A stretch of DNA of 64,000 bases from Fodinibius saliphilus (GTDB lineage Bacteria > Bacteroidota > Rhodothermia > Balneolales > Balneolaceae): NCBI RefSeq assembly GCF_005869845.1, contig NZ_VAWF01000001.1, forward strand, positions 1,426,001 to 1,490,000, read 5' to 3'. Shown in pieces: positions 53,673 to 61,580 of the stretch. The notes beneath the pieces are model-generated. The model had not been told where the DNA came from, did no database searches, and saw nothing but the letters and a program-made list of their open reading frames with translations. Within the stretch, counting starts at the first letter, position 1. Each line of letters opens with the position of its first letter. The position numbers were made by a program, and so were the translations under genes.

Positions 53673-56600
53673 ACCTCTGGCGCAAGACAAAATTTTTTCT
53701 TGGTGGAGCAGCCATAATGCTGCTGTTTACCACATCTCACTTGGCTCAAGCTCAAGATCGTTCGTCAGAGGCCACAGAAGTTTTTCTTTCTTTTCAATAT
53801 GAGGGAGTAGTCAGTGTTTATATTACAAGCTATTATAAAGATGGGGAATTCTTTTTACCCGTCAATGAACTCTTTGACCAGTTACAGGTTCAACACGAGG
53901 TTAATCAAGGGAACCTTACCATATCCGGTAATTATTTGGGACAAAGACCATATCTTTTTGATTTTAAGAATTTAATTGCCAAGGCAGGTGATACTGAAGT
54001 AAAGCTTCAGCAGGAAAATTTTCTCATAAAACAGATCGACTATTTCGTGCGGCCGGTATTCTTTAAAAAATTATTTGGGCTGTCATTTGAGTCAAATTTC
54101 AATAACCTCACTCTGGATCTAAATACAGAAGATAAAATGCCTGTTGTTGCTCAGTACGAACGACAACAGCAACGTCAACGACTAAGTCGTCAAGAATCCC
54201 TCTATGACTCCGACTATTATCCTCTTCTTTATGATCGGAATTATGCAACCCTTGACGGTACCTTTGTCGATTATAACTTTTCAGGAGTATACACCAACAG
54301 CTCACGCTTATTCACCTTTAGTAATGCTATTGGGGCTGAACTTGCCGGAGGAGATATTCAAGGAAGCTTATTTGGTTCACTATCTCAACAACAAACCTCA
54401 TTTACGACAACCAATCTCCGCTGGCGCTATGTTCAACGGAATAACAACTTTTTCAGCAGTGGAATCCTTGGCCAAACAAATACTGAAGGTATTACAAACA
54501 GATCCATTACCGGCTTTAAAATATCCAACAAACCGGTTGAACCTCGCCTGTTGTTCGATCGATACGTAATTGATGGTAATGTAGTGCCCCAATCAGAAGT
54601 AGAATTATATCTTAACAACAGGCTGGTAGATTATCAAGAGGCCGATCAAGCCGGTAACTACCGATTTATGGTTCCCCTGACGTATGGGAGTACAAATTAT
54701 TCTATTCAGATTTATAAACCTTCCGGACAAACAGTTGAACAATCGAGCCGTATTCAAATTCCATTTGATTTTGTTCCCAAGGGAGAGGTTGACTACACTC
54801 TTAGTGGTGGTCGGTTGCAGAATCCCCTTATCGGGACTAATTCACGTGGTTATACAGGAGCAGCGTCAATCTCTGCTGGTGTTTCAAACTGGCTAACTGC
54901 TAATCTATCTTCAGAATATCTCACTGCTTACCACACCGGTATTCCTGCCTTCACGGGTACCTTAAATGCGCGGTTATTTTCTAATTACTTAGTAAGTGCA
55001 AGCGTTAATTCCGAAAACTTTTATCGCCTTACTTCAAGTGTAGTATATAGTAGCGGTGCTAGCTGGAACCTTTCTTACAATTATAATCCTGGAGACAGTC
55101 AACTTTATAATATCGGTGGAGGCAAACAACAACTTCGAGCAAGTCTTTTCACCCCTTTTCAAATTGGAATTATTCCTTTAAATATACGATGGAGCACTAC
55201 CTATAGAGAAAATAGATTCAATACTATCTATCAGTATCGCGCTGATTTAAGTTCCCGTATTGGTCGTCTCAATATACGTGTAGGCTATCGAGATCAGCAA
55301 ACGGGATCACTTTCTTTTTATCCGACTTTTTCTTCTCAACTTACCAACTCATACACCTATTCCATTGGTAGAAATCAAGATACTCCTCGCCTGCTACGCG
55401 GGATGTTTATACGGGGTCAACTTACCTATCTGCCGGGAATTGAGGAGTTTGAAGAAGTTGAATTTCAACTATCTCGAGAACTTTTTCAACAAGGCCGTAT
55501 TCAATTTAACTATGGACACAACTTCTTAGGAGGCTTCAATTCACTAAGTTTAAATATCACTATTGATTTCAATAATGTTCGCAGTAATTCTACGGCACGG
55601 CTTACAAATTCAAACTATTCATTTACTCAAAACCTGCGTGGATCCATTGGCTATGATCCCAGCGCCAATCAATTGCTGCTAAACAATCGTCAACAAGTCG
55701 GGCAATCTTCAGCAGCTGTACGACTCTTTGTTGATAACAATAACGATGGCAGCTACCAACAAAAAACCGACCGGGTAATTGATGAACCCGCAGTTCGACT
55801 TAACCGATCAGGTGGACGAAATTTTGTTAAAAAAGGGGTTAACTATATTACTCAGCTCCTTCCCTATTATCAGTACAATTTAGAAATAAACAAAGGAGCT
55901 ATTAGTAATCCATTATTGGTTCCTGAAGTTGAAAATTTCTCTATTGTCACTGATCCCAATCAATATAAAACAATTGAAATACCATTTTATCAGTCGGGGG
56001 TTATTTCCGGAAAGGTTCAACAAAAAAAGGATAGTACGACAGTCGCATTGAGTGGAGTTAGAATCTACCTTGAATCAAAAGATGACAAGAATAATGATAA
56101 TTCATTTAACAAAGAGGTACGTACTTTTTCTGATGGATCATTTTATGCTTATGAAATTCCACCAGGTAAATATGACCTCTATATAGATCCGAATCAGCTT
56201 GATTTTTTAAACTCGGTATCAAAACCGGATACATTGGATGTCACGATTAAGGCACTGGCAGAAGGTGACTTTAAAGAAAATTTGAACTTCATTGTTACTA
56301 AAAGACGAAACTCTGAAAAAATAAAAAAAGATACGTTAATAGGTAAAAAAACTAATAATTTACCTCAAAGTGATGAAACACGGTCAAACCGTATCCCGAA
56401 ATCGGAGTATCAAATACAGTTAGCCAGCTTTACAACTCTAAAGAAAGCAAAAAAAGTTGCACTTGAAGCAAGTCAAAAACTGGGGGGAGCCTTTTGTGTT
56501 ATACAAAACGCTGCTACAAACCTATTTGCTATTCGTAACACTTCTTTATTGAAAGAAGATCAAGCCATCGAAACCATTCTTTCTTACCATGAAAATAATT

Positions 56601-57385
56601 ACAAAAGTGCCGCTATCGTTGTCATTAAACATAAAGACAATAATCCCAATACCGAGCAAAAAGAATTTATGCAGATTGGAGCCTTCCAATCACATCAAAA
56701 GGCAGAAGTATTTGCGAAAAAATCATCGCTTAAATTAGATAAAGAAACAGCCCTTACTTATCACCCCAAAAGTGACCTTTATAAGGTTTACGTTAATGAG
56801 ATAGATCAAAAAGACAATAACTTAGAGAGACAATTCACTATTGTTAAAAATGAAAAATCTTTTCAAAATGCATATATCAATGAAAGGAATAATATTCAGA
56901 TTGCTGCCTTTAATAAACATTCAAAAGCAAAAGCTTTCAATACTGCAGCATCACAAATCTTGCAAGAAAAGCTTTCTATTTATCATGATAAACCCAATAA
57001 GCATTTTAATATTACTATAGCTAAGGATTTTAAAAATAAAGATGAACAAAAAGCCTATCTAAAAAAAATAACGGATAAAGCAGATATATATAGAGATGCG
57101 TTTATTACTTCTTTTGATAATGAACCTGTAGTAAATATAAGCACTCAGGAGAAAATGAATTTTTCCTATCAAATATATATAAAAGACTCAATTACGGAAT
57201 CGGATAAATCATATCTGGCATCGCTTTTAAATTCTTCAAATACTAAAACAAATATACAAACCTATAAGGAAAAGTTTGTAGTTTTCGACCATGTTTCTTC
57301 ATGGCAACAAACCCAAAAAATTCAACAAAAACTCCTAAAAGACTCAGTGATTGGACATCCCATTGTCATTTTCATTGAGAAATAA
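53669..57385 (+). CDS. Outer-membrane fimbrial usher with C-terminal SPOR-like repeats
   Basis: The protein is 1238 residues. GTG 53669 overlaps the chaperone stop and opens a signal peptide (FFLGGAAIMLLF to LAQAQ). Residues about 30-130 form an N-terminal periplasmic domain. Next is a long beta-barrel with a plug-like insert (VPQSEVELYLNNRLVDYQEA, then GNYRFMVPLTYGS). A VRLFVDNNNDG segment, then a CarboxypepD_reg-like domain (about 785-885), follow. Beyond residue 914 are four repeats of about 70-85 residues that look like SPOR domains, beginning YQIQLASF (914), FMQIGAF (1000), NIQIAAF (1075) and FSYQIYI (1165). SPOR domains bind denuded peptidoglycan. Such a tail is not part of known ushers. 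Confidence 0.78.
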   Translation: MNLWRKTKFFLGGAAIMLLFTTSHLAQAQDRSSEATEVFLSFQYEGVVSVYITSYYKDGEFFLPVNELFDQLQVQHEVNQGNLTISGNYLGQRPYLFDFKNLIAKAGDTEVKLQQENFLIKQIDYFVRPVFFKKLFGLSFESNFNNLTLDLNTEDKMPVVAQYERQQQRQRLSRQESLYDSDYYPLLYDRNYATLDGTFVDYNFSGVYTNSSRLFTFSNAIGAELAGGDIQGSLFGSLSQQQTSFTTTNLRWRYVQRNNNFFSSGILGQTNTEGITNRSITGFKISNKPVEPRLLFDRYVIDGNVVPQSEVELYLNNRLVDYQEADQAGNYRFMVPLTYGSTNYSIQIYKPSGQTVEQSSRIQIPFDFVPKGEVDYTLSGGRLQNPLIGTNSRGYTGAASISAGVSNWLTANLSSEYLTAYHTGIPAFTGTLNARLFSNYLVSASVNSENFYRLTSSVVYSSGASWNLSYNYNPGDSQLYNIGGGKQQLRASLFTPFQIGIIPLNIRWSTTYRENRFNTIYQYRADLSSRIGRLNIRVGYRDQQTGSLSFYPTFSSQLTNSYTYSIGRNQDTPRLLRGMFIRGQLTYLPGIEEFEEVEFQLSRELFQQGRIQFNYGHNFLGGFNSLSLNITIDFNNVRSNSTARLTNSNYSFTQNLRGSIGYDPSANQLLLNNRQQVGQSSAAVRLFVDNNNDGSYQQKTDRVIDEPAVRLNRSGGRNFVKKGVNYITQLLPYYQYNLEINKGAISNPLLVPEVENFSIVTDPNQYKTIEIPFYQSGVISGKVQQKKDSTTVALSGVRIYLESKDDKNNDNSFNKEVRTFSDGSFYAYEIPPGKYDLYIDPNQLDFLNSVSKPDTLDVTIKALAEGDFKENLNFIVTKRRNSEKIKKDTLIGKKTNNLPQSDETRSNRIPKSEYQIQLASFTTLKKAKKVALEASQKLGGAFCVIQNAATNLFAIRNTSLLKEDQAIETILSYHENNYKSAAIVVIKHKDNNPNTEQKEFMQIGAFQSHQKAEVFAKKSSLKLDKETALTYHPKSDLYKVYVNEIDQKDNNLERQFTIVKNEKSFQNAYINERNNIQIAAFNKHSKAKAFNTAASQILQEKLSIYHDKPNKHFNITIAKDFKNKDEQKAYLKKITDKADIYRDAFITSFDNEPVVNISTQEKMNFSYQIYIKDSITESDKSYLASLLNSSNTKTNIQTYKEKFVVFDHVSSWQQTQKIQQKLLKDSVIGHPIVIFIEK

Positions 57386-57427
57386 GAACGGCATCTTCTT
57401 CAGCTCTCTCATTTACCAACTTTTCTT

Positions 57428-57829
57428 CTAATGGTACTGAATTGTTGTACTAACTTTACCTTTATACGTTCCAGCCTTTAGTTCACCTCGGGAAAACCCC
57501 AACAAGGATAAAAGAGAAGTATTTCTACCTGATTGTTGCACCTCTTGAATAACTTCCAATGAAATTTCATTTCCTTCCGAATTCGTTAAAGTAATAACCT
57601 CAGGTGTATTAATAAGAGCATTATCTTTTTGGATACCAGTCAGTTTTAACGAACCAATTTCTGAGCCATACTTTTCCGACAAAGTTATTTTATTCTTACT
57701 AACTGTCTCGATGCTGTTACCTTTTACTACATTAACACTTACTCTCATTGTAGCTTTTGCTGCTTGTCCATAAGAAATGCCAGCAGTTGCTGCTACAAAT
57801 ATAAACAATATGAATAGACGCTTATACAT
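57428..57829 (-). CDS. Secreted DUF4402-like protein
   Basis: This 133-residue protein lies convergent to the usher, 42 bases away. It has a signal peptide (LFILFIFVAATAGISYGQ), an N-terminal TMRVSVNVVKGN strand and the close LKAGTYKGKVSTTIQYH. That ending is like DUF4402 subunits, though it lacks the preceding LYLYGG-type strand. It could be another pilus subunit under separate control, or a periplasmic inhibitor or spare subunit. Membership of the family is moderately supported. Confidence 0.6.
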   Translation of the reverse strand: MYKRLFILFIFVAATAGISYGQAAKATMRVSVNVVKGNSIETVSKNKITLSEKYGSEIGSLKLTGIQKDNALINTPEVITLTNSEGNEISLEVIQEVQQSGRNTSLLSLLGFSRGELKAGTYKGKVSTTIQYH

Positions 57830-58001
57830 GGTGGGAGTCCATTTTCTTTTCTGTTATCTAACTCTGCTCCCAATATATTAAAAATTTATAAGATTAATAA
57901 ATTCTAATATTGATTAATTATTTCTAACACATTATATACCACAGGAAAACCGACAAGGAGTACTTTTACAAAAGTTAGAATTAAACGAGAGTTGAATTAA
58001 T

Positions 58002-58033
58002 AAAAAAGGTCTCAAACCAGTAGATTTGAGACC
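58002..58033 (-). terminator. Rho-independent terminator of the pdh operon
   Basis: GGTCTCAAA (58008-58016) and TTTGAGACC (58025-58033) form a perfect 9-bp stem with an 8-base loop. On the minus strand it is followed by TTTTTTATTAA. It lies 27 bases after the E2 stop codon. Confidence 0.9.
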
Positions 58034-58060
58034 CTTAAAATGGATTACTAGCAAAAGATT

Positions 58061-59299
58061 TTAAAGAACCATACCTAACGGATTCTCTAACATACCTTTT
58101 AATGTGTTTAAAAATTTAGCAGCACTAACACCGTCAACAATACGGTGATCACTGGAAAGCGTAACTTTCATACGTTTTCCGGGAACTACTTCTCCGTCTT
58201 CAACCACAGGGACTTCACGAATAGCTCCAACCGCTAAAATACAGGCATTGGGAGGATTGATGATTGCAGTAAATTCTTCAATTCCGAACATACCAAGGTT
58301 ACTGACAGTAAAGGTACTGCCTTCCATCTCTTCGGGCTGTAAACTGCGGTCTTTGGCTTTATCAATAAGCTCTCGTCCTTCGGCAGCGATCTGTTGTAAC
58401 CCTTTCTGGTCTGTATTATCAATTACCGGGGTTACCAATCCTTCATCGATACCTACAGCAACCGCAATATTTACGTCACCATGTTCAATGATTTTATCTC
58501 CCTGCCAAGAACTATTAATATCCGGATGTTGCCGCAGAGCCGTAGCAGATGCTTTCACAACAATATCGTTGAAACTGATCTTAGTATCACTAATCTCATT
58601 AATCTGCTTCCGCGCATCCCAAACCGGCTGCATATCGATATCAATAGTTTCGTAAAAATGCGGGCTGCTGAATTTGCTCTCAGAAAGACGTCGTGCAATT
58701 GTTTTACGCATTTGACTAACACGATGTTCCTTATCTTCCCTTGAAGCAGTAACAACAGGTGCAGTTTGGGAAGGCTCATACGATTCAATATCTCGTTTTA
58801 TAATACGCCCATGGGGGCCAGAGCCTTTCACCTTTGCAAGACTTATACCTTGCTCTTCGGCCATCTTTCGAGCCAATGGTGACGCCTTGATACGACCATC
58901 ACCAGTCTGTCCGTTTTCATTTCTATCCAACTCATTAAATACAGGATCATAAGCTTCATCATCCTGTTCTTCAGCAGCTGTATCAGCATTTTCTGCCGTA
59001 CTACTATCCTCAGCTGATTGCCCAGACTCTGTTTCTTTTAGAATATCACTGATATCCTCGCCTTCCTCTCCGATAACTGCCATAAGACCACCCAACGGAA
59101 CAGCATCCCCTTCTTCAGCGAGTACTTTAAGAATTGTACCAGCATCAAAGACTTCTACTTCCATTGTTGCCTTATCAGTTTCCACTTCAGCAATAATATC
59201 ACCGGATTTAACTTCATCTCCTTCTTCTACATTCCACTTAGCAATAACGCCTTCTTCCATTGTATCGCTAAGTTTGGGCATTTCAACCTTAATTGCCAT
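58061..59299 (-). CDS. pdhC: Pyruvate dehydrogenase E2 (dihydrolipoamide acetyltransferase)
   Basis: The protein is 412 residues. It has one lipoyl domain (1-77, lipoyl Lys43 in TDKA), an acidic linker, a peripheral-subunit-binding domain (about 136-170, SPLARKMAEEQGIS, then GPHGRIIKRDIE) and a catalytic domain ending with HRIVDG (His385, Asp389). It transfers acetyl groups to CoA and forms the complex core. It is the last gene of pdhA-pdhB-pdhC. No E3 (lipoamide dehydrogenase) is in the window. Confidence 0.94.
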   Translation of the reverse strand: MAIKVEMPKLSDTMEEGVIAKWNVEEGDEVKSGDIIAEVETDKATMEVEVFDAGTILKVLAEEGDAVPLGGLMAVIGEEGEDISDILKETESGQSAEDSSTAENADTAAEEQDDEAYDPVFNELDRNENGQTGDGRIKASPLARKMAEEQGISLAKVKGSGPHGRIIKRDIESYEPSQTAPVVTASREDKEHRVSQMRKTIARRLSESKFSSPHFYETIDIDMQPVWDARKQINEISDTKISFNDIVVKASATALRQHPDINSSWQGDKIIEHGDVNIAVAVGIDEGLVTPVIDNTDQKGLQQIAAEGRELIDKAKDRSLQPEEMEGSTFTVSNLGMFGIEEFTAIINPPNACILAVGAIREVPVVEDGEVVPGKRMKVTLSSDHRIVDGVSAAKFLNTLKGMLENPLGMVL

Positions 59300-59328
59300 A
59301 GTAACAGTTCTTAATTTTAATATTTAAA

Positions 59329-60315
59329 TTACTTGCGATAAGTAACAGTATTAATTGCATCGATAACCTGATCCGGACTGGGTAACCACTCATCAAATAG
59401 ATTCTTAGCAAAAGGGGCATTTGTGTCCGGAAGGGTAACCCGCTGTACAGGGGCATCCAGATAGTCAAAAGCTTCGCGCTGTATTAAATACCCGACCTCG
59501 GCAGCCAATCCACCAAATGGATGTGCTTCATCAACAATTACACAGCGGTTGGTCTTTTTAATCGACTTAACAATCGTTTCTATGTCCAGCGGCTTCACCG
59601 TACGGGGATCAATAATTTCGACTTCCACCCCCCCATCCTTAGCTAATTTCTGGGCTGCTTGTGTGGCAACATGATACATTTTACCATGAGCAACCACCGT
59701 AACGTCGCCACCTTCACGCTTCACCTTTGCTTTTCCGATAGGAATCGTAAAATCGTCTTCTTCAGGTACTTCCCCTTTTAGCCCATACATCTGTTCCGAC
59801 TCCATAAATAACACAGGATTATCATCTCGTATTGCAGATTTTAGTAATCCTTTGGCATCAGCCGGCTCGGAAGTATAAATTACTTTGAGCCCAGGAAAAT
59901 GTGCATACATTGCATCATAGGAAACAGAGTGTGTAGCACTTAACTGCCCCGCAGAAGCATTGGGACCACGAAAGACGATCGGGACATTAACTTGCCCGCC
60001 CGTCATATATTTTACTTTTGAAGCATGGTTGATAATCTGATCAGCTGCTAGCACTGCAAAGTTAAAGGTCATAAATTCCACGATAGGTCGCAGCCCATTC
60101 ATTGCAGCTCCTACCCCAATACCGGCAAAGCCAAGCTCCGAAATGGGGGTATCAATCATCCGCTTCGATCCATATTTATCAAGCAGACCTTCGGTTACTT
60201 TATAGGCTCCGTCATACTCGGCGACTTCTTCACCCATTACAAAAATATCTTCATCCTGGGCCATCTCTTCATCGATTGCAGCCCGTATTGCTTCTCTGAA
60301 TTGTAACTCAGCCAT
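59329..60315 (-). CDS. pdhB: Pyruvate dehydrogenase E1 component subunit beta
   Basis: The protein is 328 residues and full length. It has FREAIRAAIDEEMAQDEDIF at the start, MGEEVAEYDGAYKVTEGL, PISELGFAGIGVGAAMNGLR and a C-terminal transketolase-like domain (IIDPRTVKPLDIETI). It forms the E1 heterotetramer with PdhA. The genes are separated by 53 bases upstream and 29 bases downstream, consistent with one operon. Confidence 0.95.
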   Translation of the reverse strand: MAELQFREAIRAAIDEEMAQDEDIFVMGEEVAEYDGAYKVTEGLLDKYGSKRMIDTPISELGFAGIGVGAAMNGLRPIVEFMTFNFAVLAADQIINHASKVKYMTGGQVNVPIVFRGPNASAGQLSATHSVSYDAMYAHFPGLKVIYTSEPADAKGLLKSAIRDDNPVLFMESEQMYGLKGEVPEEDDFTIPIGKAKVKREGGDVTVVAHGKMYHVATQAAQKLAKDGGVEVEIIDPRTVKPLDIETIVKSIKKTNRCVIVDEAHPFGGLAAEVGYLIQREAFDYLDAPVQRVTLPDTNAPFAKNLFDEWLPSPDQVIDAINTVTYRK

Positions 60316-60368
60316 TTCTATGTAATTATTTCAAAAATTGTTGATTCGTAATTAATCCACATTCAGTC

Positions 60369-61475
60369 TTAGGTATGGAAAGGATAATCATCTTCCGCAA
60401 ACATATGATCATATAACGCTTCTTTTTCGGGATAGTCACTTTCTTCAGCAAATTCAATTGCTTCCATTACCGTGTCTTCGACAGAACTTTTAATCTCTTC
60501 CACCTTATCTTCGTCGATAATATCCTCATCCAACAAGTAGTTCTTCATACGTTCAACCGGATCAAGCTTCTCATACTCTTCAAGCTCTTCCTTAGTCCTA
60601 TATTTCATAGGATCAGACATGGAGTGACCACGATAGCGATATGTTCGAATCTCAACAAACCAAGGCTGAGAGTTTTCACGGATATCAGTGGCAATCTCTT
60701 TCATTTTTTCGTAGACGGTAAACACGTCCATACCATTCATTACCATCTTCTTCATATCGAAGCCATCAGCCCGATCAACAATTTCGCCGGTTGAATGTCG
60801 ATGTACAGCTGTTCCCATGGCATAGCCGTTGTTTTCTACCGCGTAGATACAAGGCAGCCCCCAGTTTTGGCTCATATTCATAGTCTCGTGTAATGCGCCC
60901 TGAGGAACTGCACCATCCCCAAGAAAACATGCTGTTACCCGACCATTTTGCTTATACTTATTAGCAAAAGCAATTCCCCCACCAAGAGGAATATGTCCAC
61001 CTACAATACCATAACCGCCCCAAAAATGCTCTTCGATATTAGCAAAGTGCATAGACCCGCCTTTACCATTGGAACAGCCTGTTTCTTTTCCATAAAGCTC
61101 TGCCATACCCTCTTTAGGCGATACGCCGCGTACCAAGCCCCAGCCGTGGTCACGATAGGCTGTTATAATATCATCGTCATCATTCAGCGCATATGCCGTT
61201 CCGGTTGAGATAGCTTCTTGCCCCATATAAAGGTGAAGGAATCCTCCGAACTTTCCTTTTTGATACATCTGCATCGCTCGCTCTTCAAATCGACGCTGCA
61301 AATACATCTGATCATACATATCTATCACATCATCATCGGAAAGCCCAAGCTCATCATGCTTTTTATCAGTGGGTTCAGGTAGTTCGGTACTGCGTATAAT
61401 TTCTCCGTTCGTACGGATACCTGTTCCCGTTGGGGTAAAAGTAACTTCTTCTGTTTCTTTCTTTTTATCAGCCAT
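60369..61475 (-). CDS. pdhA: Pyruvate dehydrogenase E1 component subunit alpha
   Basis: The protein is 368 residues. It has the thiamine diphosphate motif GDGA (186-189) through NN (215-216), YRDHGWGLVRG, GKGGSMHF and the phosphorylation-loop-like YRYRGHSMSDP. It decarboxylates pyruvate and passes the acetyl group to lipoate on E2. It is the first gene of the pdh operon, 105 bases from alaS, which is on the same strand. Confidence 0.95.
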   Translation of the reverse strand: MADKKKETEEVTFTPTGTGIRTNGEIIRSTELPEPTDKKHDELGLSDDDVIDMYDQMYLQRRFEERAMQMYQKGKFGGFLHLYMGQEAISTGTAYALNDDDDIITAYRDHGWGLVRGVSPKEGMAELYGKETGCSNGKGGSMHFANIEEHFWGGYGIVGGHIPLGGGIAFANKYKQNGRVTACFLGDGAVPQGALHETMNMSQNWGLPCIYAVENNGYAMGTAVHRHSTGEIVDRADGFDMKKMVMNGMDVFTVYEKMKEIATDIRENSQPWFVEIRTYRYRGHSMSDPMKYRTKEELEEYEKLDPVERMKNYLLDEDIIDEDKVEEIKSSVEDTVMEAIEFAEESDYPEKEALYDHMFAEDDYPFHT

Positions 61476-61580
61476 AATATCTATCTACAGCAAGTTGCTG
61501 TTACAACGTTTCAATTGGAATTTCAAAAAAATCAGAGTCCGGAAATATACCTAAAATATTCGAAGATTACAGGTTTTCCC

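Noticed and set aside
57386-57427. Possible terminator between the usher and the convergent DUF4402-like gene
   Set aside because: No stem with a T-run is found in these 42 bases.
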